In this document: positions 6,578-12,971 of the stretch, one piece after another
How positions within the stretch are numbered: the stretch's first letter is position 1
Layout: each line of letters opens with the position of its first letter
Origin: JBOGIG01 sp050742455
Lineage (GTDB): Bacteria > Actinomycetota > Acidimicrobiia > Acidimicrobiales > JBOGIG01
Length of the DNA stretch: 14,182 bases
Assembly: GCA_050742455.1 (NCBI GenBank)
Contig: JBOGIG010000128.1
Coordinates: 1-14,182 of the forward strand
Reading direction: 5' to 3'
The notes under the pieces: model-generated
What the model was told of the DNA's origin: nothing
The model's database searches: none
What the model saw: the letters and a program-made list of their open reading frames with translations, nothing else
Translations under genes and position numbers: made by a program

Positions 6578-9451
6578 TTATTCTGGCGATTCTAGGGTCA
6601 CTTCTACGGCCAGTTCTTCCCCCGCCACAAGGCGTACCTGCCTGATAGCCCCGGCATCACAAATGTCGGAGAGGCCGGCCTGGATGAGAGCCAAGTTCCC
6701 CGGGGGAGCGGTGATCACGGCCAGGTCGATACCGGCCCGCATGGATCGCTTGGCCTCGCTCTTGGCCTTGCGCAGCCGGGACAGGACCTGGCCGGAGATG
6801 TCCAGGATCCCGGGGTCGCCTCCGTCGGGTCCGCAGGCGGCGATGAGCTCCTCGGCCTGGGGCCAGGCCGCCCGGTGCACCGATCCGTCCTGCCACCAGG
6901 ACCAAACCTCCTCGGTGGCATAGGGAAGGATGGGCGCGAATAGGCGAAGCAGGCAGGACAGGGCCAGGCCCAGTGCGACACAGGCCGAATCGGTCCCCGC
7001 CTCGCTGGCCATGCCCCCGCTCGCCTCGCTGGTCACGCTCCCGCTCGCCTCGCCGGTCACGCTCCCGCTCGCCTCGCCGGCCATGCCCTCTCCGCCAGCG
7101 CTGGTCATGCCCCCGCTCGCCTCGCCGGAGTCCCCGTACGCCCGGTTCTTCACCAGTTCCAGGTAGTCGTCGCAGAAGGACCAGAAGAAGGCCTCTGTCC
7201 GCTCCAGGGCCCGGGCGTAGTCGTAGGCCTCGAAGGCGGCTGTGGCCTCATCGACCACTTGGGCCAGGCGGGCAAGCATGGCCCGGTCCAGCTCCATCAG
7301 CGCAGCGGCCGGGGCGGGCGCCACCAGGGGAGCGGCCGGGTCCAGGGCCACCAGAGCAGCGTCCCGGTCCACGGCCAACGGGGCGACCGGGGCCACCGGG
7401 GCGTCACCGGCGCCGGCCGGCGCCGGACCGGCCAGGCGGGACAGGACGAAGCGGGATGCGTTGAGCAGCTTGGTAGCCAGCCGGCGGCCCACCTTTATCT
7501 GTCCCTCGTCGACGGCGGTGTCGGTCCCCGGCCGGCCTGACGCCGCCCAGTAGCGCACGGCGTCGGCGCCATGGCGCTCCACCAGGGGCATGGGCGTCAC
7601 CACGTTGCCCTTGGATTTGGACATCTTCTTGCGCTCGGGATCGAGCACAAAACCGGATATGGCGGCGTTGGTCCACGGGAGGCGGTCTTCCTCCAGCTGG
7701 GAGCGCACGATTGTGGAGAACAGCCAGGTACGGATGATGTCGTGGCCCTGGGGCCGCAGGTCCATTGGAAAGACTCGGGAATACAGGTCGGGATCGTCGA
7801 TCCAGCCCCCGGCAATCTGGGGAGTCAGCGACGAGGTGGCCCAGGTGTCCATGACGTCTGGGTCACCGATGAAGCCTCCCGGAGCTCCCCGCTGGTCGGG
7901 GGTGAATCCGGGTGGGACATCGGTGGAGGGATCAACCGGCAGGGCGGCCTCGTCGGCCACGAAGGGCTGGTCCCACACCGGGTCTCCCGCGCCGTCCAGG
8001 CCGTACCAGACGGGGAAGGGGATGCCGAAGAAGCGCTGGCGGCTGATGTTCCAATCCCCGTTGAGCCCTTCGACCCAGCCCGAGTAGCGGGCCTGCATGT
8101 AGGGGGGGTGCCATGCCAGCTCGGCCCCCCGGGCCAAGAGGTCATCCTCCATGTCCGTCACCCGGATGAACCACTGGCGCGACGTCACGATCTCCAGCGG
8201 GCGGTCGCCCCGCTCGTAGAACTTGACGGCGTGGGTGATGGGCCGGGGTTCGCCCACCATGTGACTCGATTCGACGAGCAGCTCGACAGTCTTGGCCCGG
8301 GCCTGGTTGACCCGAAGGCCGCGCAGCTGGTCATAGGCGGCCTGGGCCCGGGCCGGGTCGGCGCATTCCCAGCCGGGCTCGCCCCACACCACGGGACCGA
8401 GCCGACCCGATCGGTCGATGACGGCCCGGGTGGCCAGGTTCAACTGGCGCCACCACACCACGTCGGTCAGGTCCCCGAAGGTGCACACCATGGCCGCTCC
8501 TGTCCCCTTCTCGGGATCGGCCAGGTCGTGGGCCATCACCGGCACCTCGACCCCGAACAGGGGGGTCGACACCGTGGCGCCGACCAGGCCCCGGTACCGG
8601 GCGTCGTTCGGATGGACCACAACGGCAACACAGGCGGCCAACAGCTCGGGCCGGGTGGTGTCGACTTCCAGGGAGGCGCCGTTGCCGCCCGCCTGACCGG
8701 AGCCGTGGCCCGCCGTGTCGCCACCGCCCGTGCCGCCGCCACCGCCCGTGCCGCCGCCGGCGGTGCCGTGGCCCGCCACGGGGAATACCAGGCGGTGATA
8801 GGCCCCTGGGCGGTCGCGGTCCTCCAGTTCGGCTTGGGCCACTGCCGTGGCGAAGTCGGTGTCCCACAGCGTGGGGGCCTCACTCTGATAGGCCTGGCCA
8901 CGGGCCAACAAGCGCAGGAAGGCGGCCTGGCTGGTCTTGCGGCTGACCCTGCTGATGGTGGTGTAAGTCAGGGTCCAGTCCACGCTGAGCCCCAACCTGC
9001 GCCACAGGGCCTCGAACGCCTTCTCGTCCTCGACACTGAGCTGTCCGCACAGTTCCACGAAGTTGGGCCGGGACACCGACACCTGTTGGGTCCCGGGCTC
9101 ATCGGGGGGCTCGAAGGAGGGGTCGTAGTCCAGGCTGGGATCGCAGCGGACGCCAAAATAGTTCTGCACCCGTCGCTCCGTCGGAAGCCCGTTGTCGTCC
9201 CAACCCATGGGATAGAAGACCTCCAGGCCCCGCATGCGGCGAAACCGCGCCACGGTGTCGGTGTGGGTGTAGCTGAAGATGTGCCCGATGTGCAACGTCC
9301 CGCTCACCGTGGGTGGGGGGGTGTCGATGGAGTAGACCTCGGATCGGGGCCTGCTCCGATCAAAGGTGTAGGTGCCGTCCTGCGACCACTGGGTGGACCA
9401 TTTTTCTTCGAGGCCGTCGAGGGACACCTTGTCGGGAACGAGTGGGTTCAT
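6578..9451 (-). CDS. valS: valyl-tRNA synthetase, compact archaeal-type
   Basis: A 957-residue class Ia synthetase charging tRNA-Val. HIGH is at residues 54-57 (SGTLHIGHIF), then MGWDDNGLPTERRVQNYFG, the CP1 editing domain (TTRPELLAACVAVVVHP), ISRQRFFGIPFPVW, KMSKS at 609-613, and an anticodon-binding helical domain ending APILPYATEEVWSWW. It lacks the long C-terminal coiled-coil arm of typical bacterial ValS, and GWDDNGLPTERRVQN recalls the archaeal-like branch. Three low-complexity insertions stand out: Gly-rich at about 225-260 in the editing domain, Pro/Ala-rich at about 674-717, and an EASGSVTx-type octapeptide repeat at about 773-820. ATG 9451 is chosen because MNPLVPDKVSLDGLEEKW is a natural N-terminus; the GTG/ATG further up would overlap cysS. 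Divergent from cysS by 21 bp. Confidence 0.95.
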   Translation of the reverse strand: MNPLVPDKVSLDGLEEKWSTQWSQDGTYTFDRSRPRSEVYSIDTPPPTVSGTLHIGHIFSYTHTDTVARFRRMRGLEVFYPMGWDDNGLPTERRVQNYFGVRCDPSLDYDPSFEPPDEPGTQQVSVSRPNFVELCGQLSVEDEKAFEALWRRLGLSVDWTLTYTTISRVSRKTSQAAFLRLLARGQAYQSEAPTLWDTDFATAVAQAELEDRDRPGAYHRLVFPVAGHGTAGGGTGGGGGTGGGDTAGHGSGQAGGNGASLEVDTTRPELLAACVAVVVHPNDARYRGLVGATVSTPLFGVEVPVMAHDLADPEKGTGAAMVCTFGDLTDVVWWRQLNLATRAVIDRSGRLGPVVWGEPGWECADPARAQAAYDQLRGLRVNQARAKTVELLVESSHMVGEPRPITHAVKFYERGDRPLEIVTSRQWFIRVTDMEDDLLARGAELAWHPPYMQARYSGWVEGLNGDWNISRQRFFGIPFPVWYGLDGAGDPVWDQPFVADEAALPVDPSTDVPPGFTPDQRGAPGGFIGDPDVMDTWATSSLTPQIAGGWIDDPDLYSRVFPMDLRPQGHDIIRTWLFSTIVRSQLEEDRLPWTNAAISGFVLDPERKKMSKSKGNVVTPMPLVERHGADAVRYWAASGRPGTDTAVDEGQIKVGRRLATKLLNASRFVLSRLAGPAPAGAGDAPVAPVAPLAVDRDAALVALDPAAPLVAPAPAAALMELDRAMLARLAQVVDEATAAFEAYDYARALERTEAFFWSFCDDYLELVKNRAYGDSGEASGGMTSAGGEGMAGEASGSVTGEASGSVTSEASGGMASEAGTDSACVALGLALSCLLRLFAPILPYATEEVWSWWQDGSVHRAAWPQAEELIAACGPDGGDPGILDISGQVLSRLRKAKSEAKRSMRAGIDLAVITAPPGNLALIQAGLSDICDAGAIRQVRLVAGEELAVEVTLESPE
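6992..7135. repeat. 24-bp tandem repeat inside valS
   Basis: Six consecutive 24-bp units. Three clean copies start at 7016, 7040 and 7064 with the core CCCGCTCGCCTCGCCGGTCA; a degenerate copy is at 7088-7111, another with the conserved head at 7112, and a partial one at 6992-7015. The period equals 8 codons, so copy number can change without a frameshift. On the valS strand it encodes an Ala/Ser/Gly/Thr octapeptide repeat. Confidence 0.85.
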
Positions 9452-9459
9452 GGTCGCGA

Positions 9460-9466
9460 TACCGTA
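9460..9466. promoter_or_regulatory. overlapping divergent -10 elements for valS and cysS
   Basis: The 7-bp TACCGTA in the 21-bp gap reads as TACCGT on the plus strand, 7 nt before the cysS GTG, and as TACGGT on the minus strand, 9 nt before the valS ATG. Both fit the TAnnnT -10 consensus at a spacing that gives leaderless or nearly leaderless transcripts. Neither gene has a visible Shine-Dalgarno. The sequence and spacing are seen; promoter function is inferred. Confidence 0.5.
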
Positions 9467-9472
9467 CCTTGG

Positions 9473-10831
9473 GTGCTGCGCCTCCACGACACCGCCCAGG
9501 GCCGAGTGGTCGATGTCGTTCCCCGCCAGGCCGGGCGTCTGGCCATGTACATCTGCGGGCCCACTGTCTATGACCTACCCCATCTGGGCCACGGCCGGGC
9601 GACCCTGACCTACGACATCCTGCGCCGCTTCCTGGAGTGGACGGGGGTGGAGGTCCATCACGTCTCCAACGTCACCGACATAGACGACAACATCATCAAC
9701 CGTGCGGCCGAGCAGGGCCGCAGTGCCGAGGAAGTGGCCCGCGATTACGAGACAAAATATTGGGAGTCGATGGACCAGCTAGGCGTCCTGCGACCCCACC
9801 GCAGCCCCCGGGCCACAGAATACGTGGGACCGATGGTCGAGATCATCGAGCGACTGATCGCCACCGGGACGGCCTATCAGACCTCCGACGGTGTGTACCT
9901 GTCGGTGGCCGAGGTTCCCGGCTACGGCCTGCTGGCCCGCCAATCCCTGGACTCCCTGCGGGCCGGGGCCAGGGTGGAGGTGGATGAGGAGAAGCGGTCG
10001 CCGGTGGATTTTGTCCTGTGGAAGAGGGCCAAGGAAGCCGAGCCCTCCTGGCCGTCGCCTTGGGGGCCGGGGCGACCGGGATGGCACACCGAGTGCGTGG
10101 CGATGTCGCTCGACCTGTTGGGCCAGGACTTCGATCTGCACGGGGGAGGAGCCGATCTCGCCTTCCCGCACCATGAGAACGAACGGGCACAGGCAGTCGT
10201 GCTGGGCCAGAAGTTTGCCCGGCACTGGATTCACCACGCCTTCATCATGTCGGGCCGGGAGAAGATGTCCAAGTCGCTCGGCAACTTCACGTCTCTGCCC
10301 GACCTGTTGTCCCGCACCGATCCCCGGGCCTACCGGATGCTGGTGGTGCGGGCCCACTACCGTTCTCCCCTAGAAGTGGGCCCCGACACCATCGCCGACG
10401 CCGAGGAGGCCCTGGCCCGCCTCGATGCCCTGGCCCGGCGCATGGCCGGCGCCGTTCCCGGCCCGGGCCCTGGCCCCGATCAGGCCGTGCTGGCCCGGTT
10501 CCGTGACTTCATGGAGGACGATCTCAACACGCCCCGCGCCACGGCGGTGATCTTCGAGGAGGTACGCCGGGCCAACGCAGCCGCCGACTCGGGGGCATGG
10601 GCCCAAGCGACCCAGGCGGCAGCGTCGGTCAGGGTCATGGCCGGCGTTCTGGGCCTCGATGTGGGGGGCCAGGCCGCCGTCATCGACGTCGAGTCGGCCG
10701 ACCTGGTGTCCCGGCGGGACGACGCCCGGGCCGAGCGGGACTTCACAACGTCCGACGCACTGCGGGCCGAACTGGTGGCTCGGGGCTGGGTGGTGGAGGA
10801 CTCGGCCCAGGGGACGCGTCTGAGGCGTTGA
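9473..10831 (+). CDS. cysS: cysteinyl-tRNA synthetase
   Basis: A 452-residue class I synthetase. The HIGH motif appears as HLGH (37-40) in MYICGPTVYDLPHLGHGRAT, and KMSKS is at 264-268 (REKMSKSLGNF). The zinc ligands of the family line up at C28, C208 (GWHTECVAMS), H233 and E237 (FPHHENERAQ), and the HGGGADLAFPHHEN block is intact. The C-terminal DALR-like helical domain (FMEDDLNTPRATAVIFEEV, ERDFTTSDALRAEL) is complete. The open frame extends far upstream antisense to valS, but that part has no family resemblance. The GTG at 9473 gives MLRLHDTAQGRVVDVVP, the normal CysS N-terminus. There is no Shine-Dalgarno; a TACCGT hexamer ends 7 nt before the start, pointing to a leaderless mRNA. Confidence 0.96.
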   Translation: MLRLHDTAQGRVVDVVPRQAGRLAMYICGPTVYDLPHLGHGRATLTYDILRRFLEWTGVEVHHVSNVTDIDDNIINRAAEQGRSAEEVARDYETKYWESMDQLGVLRPHRSPRATEYVGPMVEIIERLIATGTAYQTSDGVYLSVAEVPGYGLLARQSLDSLRAGARVEVDEEKRSPVDFVLWKRAKEAEPSWPSPWGPGRPGWHTECVAMSLDLLGQDFDLHGGGADLAFPHHENERAQAVVLGQKFARHWIHHAFIMSGREKMSKSLGNFTSLPDLLSRTDPRAYRMLVVRAHYRSPLEVGPDTIADAEEALARLDALARRMAGAVPGPGPGPDQAVLARFRDFMEDDLNTPRATAVIFEEVRRANAAADSGAWAQATQAAASVRVMAGVLGLDVGGQAAVIDVESADLVSRRDDARAERDFTTSDALRAELVARGWVVEDSAQGTRLRR

Positions 10832-10972
10832 GCTCGGACGAAAACTATTTGGAGAATGTCCAATGCCTGGTAGCGTCTTCGCCGAGGGGATTTGCTTCAA
10901 CGAACGACATCAGTCGGCACGCCACGGCAGCGCCCTTGGGTAATGTCAGTCAGCAAAAGGGGGATCGCTACA

Positions 10973-11173
10973 GTGGCGACCGGTACCGTCAAGTGGTTCA
11001 ACTCCGAGAAGGGCTTCGGCTTCATCTCGCAGAGCGAAGGGGCCGATGTGTTCGTACACTTCTCGGCCATCCAGATGAATGGCTACCGCAGCCTTGAAGA
11101 AGGCCAGCAGGTCGAGTTCGAGGTGACGGAAGGACCAAAGGGGCTGCAAGCGGCAAACGTGCGATCAGTGTGA
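10973..11173 (+). CDS. CspA-family cold-shock protein
   Basis: A 66-residue single cold-shock domain, the standard length. From GTG 10973 it reads MATGTVKWFNSEKGFGFIS, with RNP1-type KGFGFI, RNP2-type DVFVHFSAI, and the closing GQQVEFEVTEGPKGLQAANV. These proteins bind single-stranded RNA and DNA and act as RNA chaperones; whether this copy is cold-induced is not shown. The frame is open upstream to 10892 but that part has no resemblance. AAGGGGG lies about 11 nt before the GTG as ribosome-binding site. Between cysS and this gene are 141 bp without a gene. A TAATGT hexamer at 10941-10946 could be a -10, leaving a roughly 20-nt leader, though a longer leader, as in many csp genes, is not excluded. 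Confidence 0.92.
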   Translation: MATGTVKWFNSEKGFGFISQSEGADVFVHFSAIQMNGYRSLEEGQQVEFEVTEGPKGLQAANVRSV

Positions 11174-11195
11174 ATTTGGGGCCAGCCCCCGACAC

Positions 11196-11238
11196 GTCTC
11201 AGCCACCCGGAAAGTCTCAGCCACCCGGAAAGTCTCAG
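11196..11238. repeat. 18-bp direct tandem repeat at a convergent gene end
   Basis: GTCTCAGCCACCCGGAAA occurs at 11196-11213 and again exactly at 11214-11231, followed by a third partial GTCTCAG to 11238. It lies between the 3' ends of the cold-shock gene and the sigma-like gene and includes the latter's stop codon at 11235-11237. Because 18 is a multiple of 3, each unit repeats an in-frame TGA on the minus strand. A short GGGGCCAGCCCC hairpin at about 11178-11189 precedes it. Confidence 0.8.
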
Positions 11239-12731
11239 CGCGAGATGATCGGGCCCAACAAGGAGCTGCCCAGGTCCAGCGATAACAGGCCGCTGCTCGT
11301 GGCCGGCGACTGGCACCCGATGGTGATGGACAGCACGGTCAGTCCCAGACAGCTGTGCGGCCCCAGCCCCACTGACAGTCCGGCCTTGACCGGCCCCAGA
11401 TTTACACCGAGATCGGTTTGCAGAACCGGGGTAGTGGGATTGGGATTGAGGTTGATCCCGGGAACCGACAACCCTGCGGGGGTGGGGGGTGCGGTTGCGG
11501 GAGGTGCAGTAGCGCGTGAAGAGGGGGGGCCGGTTAGGGGCGGTTGTGCCGAGGAAGGCCCGGGCGCCGCAGGCCCGGCGGGCGGGGTCGGAGTCGTGGC
11601 CAGAACGAACCCTACCGGCAACGGCGGCAGTGGCGCGCCGTTGGTTCCGGGGCTGTTGATCTGATTGGGGAAGGCGGCTGAAACCGGGGCCGCCACCGGG
11701 TTTCCGGCGCTGGGGTTGGGCCCGGGCAGCAGCGCAACCAGCGAGCCGCCGATCACCCCCACCCCCACCAGGGCGCACGCTGCGCTGAGAAGGGGCTTCT
11801 GGCCGATCTCGGCCAGGGCCCGGACCAGGCTGCGAAAATCGCCGGCCTGACTGATCACGCTTCCCCCTGCTATTGCCCTGCTTGACGCTGTGCCGGCTAT
11901 CGCCGCGCCTGACGCTGCGACCAGCGTTGCTTCCGAAACCGACCTCGCGGCCAAAGGGATTACTGTCCCCGCGCCTGCCTCGGAGGGGGCCATTCCTTGA
12001 TGGCCCCGCCAGCGGTCCACGGCAATGCGGGACATTGTGAAGGGCACGGGAGGAACTTCGGCCCTCAGACCGCGGGAGGGTCCCGCCCCCTGGGCGGCGA
12101 CCGTGGCCTTGGTGCCGAGATGGACAGTGGCGCCCGCCGCTGGCGGGCCGGCCAGTCGGAGATCGGCCCGTGTCCAACCGGCCTGGGCCCGAGCATGCAG
12201 CTTCTCGGCTGCTGCCGTGCTGACTCCCATGACGATCCCCGCCTGGGGAATGGCCAAACCCTCGACGTCGACCATCCACAGCATCGAGCGCCACCGCTCG
12301 GGCAGGTTCATTAGACCCGCCCTCCCGGTGCCAGCCGAGCCGACTCCGGTCCCGGCGCCGATCCGGGGTCCGGTCCCGGCGCTGATCCGGGGTAGGGGGC
12401 CGGCGCCGTCGCTGCTCAGGGCCGCGGCGCGGGTGGCGGCCATGACGTACAGACCGGCCCGATCGGGGGCCGACCACCGGGCAGGTACGTCGGGACCCAA
12501 CACCAGGGCGAATCCCTCGCCGGTGGCGGCGGCAGCGAAGTCAAGGTCCGAGGCGATGGAGTGAGCCATCCGCCACGGCATTCCAACCATGGCCGTCAAT
12601 ATCGACTCAAATGCCGCCAAATCCCCAAATCGGGCTCGCCGCACCAAGTCCTCGGGCACGTTCAGGACAACCGAGGCAGCGTCATTCGAGTCCAGATCAC
12701 CTGCGGTCGGGCTTGAATTGTCGATGGTCAC
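11235..12731 (-). CDS. degenerate sigma-70-like protein with a transmembrane segment and exported Pro-rich tail
   Basis: About 499 residues (numbered from GTG 12734). Residues 29-105 follow the ECF sigma region 2 pattern (DLVRRARFGDLAAFESILTA, WRMAHSIASDLDFAAAAT) with degenerate key positions. Residues 143-193 closely follow region 4 (LPERWRSMLWMVDVEGLAIP, then VMGVSTAAAEKLHARA). A low-complexity linker leads to one membrane helix at about 315-336 (LLSAACALVGVGVIGGSLVA), a Pro/Ala-rich stretch at 338-420, and a Gly/Leu-rich tail with Cys462 and Cys474. Topology: head inside, tail outside. It could be a membrane-tethered sigma factor, a fused sigma/anti-sigma-like regulator, or a sensor derived from one. 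Two GTG codons compete; the one at 12731 is better spaced from GGGAGG. It is convergent with the cold-shock gene and divergent from the acyl-CoA dehydrogenase. Confidence 0.7.
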   Translation of the reverse strand: MTIDNSSPTAGDLDSNDAASVVLNVPEDLVRRARFGDLAAFESILTAMVGMPWRMAHSIASDLDFAAAATGEGFALVLGPDVPARWSAPDRAGLYVMAATRAAALSSDGAGPLPRISAGTGPRIGAGTGVGSAGTGRAGLMNLPERWRSMLWMVDVEGLAIPQAGIVMGVSTAAAEKLHARAQAGWTRADLRLAGPPAAGATVHLGTKATVAAQGAGPSRGLRAEVPPVPFTMSRIAVDRWRGHQGMAPSEAGAGTVIPLAARSVSEATLVAASGAAIAGTASSRAIAGGSVISQAGDFRSLVRALAEIGQKPLLSAACALVGVGVIGGSLVALLPGPNPSAGNPVAAPVSAAFPNQINSPGTNGAPLPPLPVGFVLATTPTPPAGPAAPGPSSAQPPLTGPPSSRATAPPATAPPTPAGLSVPGINLNPNPTTPVLQTDLGVNLGPVKAGLSVGLGPHSCLGLTVLSITIGCQSPATSSGLLSLDLGSSLLGPIISR

Positions 12732-12779
12732 CACTGCCTCCCGGCGGCGCAGCGCCGGAGTCTGAAGAACTCCCTGCCG

Positions 12780-12785
12780 ATTCTA
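12780..12785 (-). promoter_or_regulatory. candidate -10 for the sigma-like gene
   Basis: On the minus strand TAGAAT, a 5/6 match to TATAAT, lies about 48 nt upstream of the GTG start, with GGGAGG as ribosome-binding site closer in. No convincing -35 hexamer is seen. A copy of the 16-bp motif (12794-12809) lies just upstream of it. Confidence 0.35.
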
Positions 12786-12793
12786 ATGAACTA

Positions 12794-12903
12794 CCCGGTA
12801 CGGACTGGCTGACCAAGGAAGTTCACTGAATTAATTCCAGGCCCGGTGGGTCCGCACCTTCATGACTCGCCCGGTCCGAACTGGCGCCGGGTCCGAACTG
12901 GCG
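12794..12903. repeat. three copies of a 16-bp motif in the divergent intergenic region
   Basis: CCCGGTACGGACTGGC at 12794-12809, CCCGGTCCGAACTGGC at 12870-12885 and CCGGGTCCGAACTGGC at 12887-12902 share at least 13 of 16 positions with each other. The last two form a direct repeat of 17-bp period. One copy is next to the predicted promoter of the sigma-like gene and two are immediately upstream of the predicted acyl-CoA dehydrogenase promoter. Candidate regulator-binding sites; no regulator gene is identified. Confidence 0.5.
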
Positions 12904-12904
12904 C

Positions 12905-12934
12905 TTGTCGCCCATAGTTGGCACTCGGTAGCAT
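12905..12934 (+). promoter_or_regulatory. candidate promoter of the acyl-CoA dehydrogenase gene
   Basis: A -35-like TTGTCG (12905-12910), an 18-nt spacer, and a -10-like TAGCAT (12929-12934), fitting the actinobacterial TTGnnn/TAnnnT pattern. A start point near 12941 would leave a leader of about 30 nt that carries GAGGTG, the ribosome-binding site, about 5 nt before the ATG at 12972. Confidence 0.4.
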
Positions 12935-12971
12935 GTTCGCTCCCGTCTTCCGTCCCGACATGAGGTGCAAA

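Noticed and set aside
6992..7135. CRISPR array
   Set aside because: Units are directly contiguous 24-bp tandem repeats inside an intact coding frame, with no unique spacers and no cas genes.
7571..9472. Upstream extension of the cysS frame to a 1086-codon protein
   Set aside because: It is exactly antisense to valS, and CysS homology starts at the GTG at 9473; the upstream part is Gly/Pro/Arg/His shadow composition.
10832..10972. Cold-shock riboswitch-like leader upstream of the csp gene
   Set aside because: The 141-bp gap is long enough, but no conserved cold box or convincing long-range pairing could be identified by eye, and a promoter close to the gene is equally possible.
11083..12477. 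464-codon minus-strand frame overlapping the sigma-like gene
   Set aside because: Arg/Gly/Ser-rich shadow of the sigma-like gene in another frame, and it runs into the cold-shock gene.
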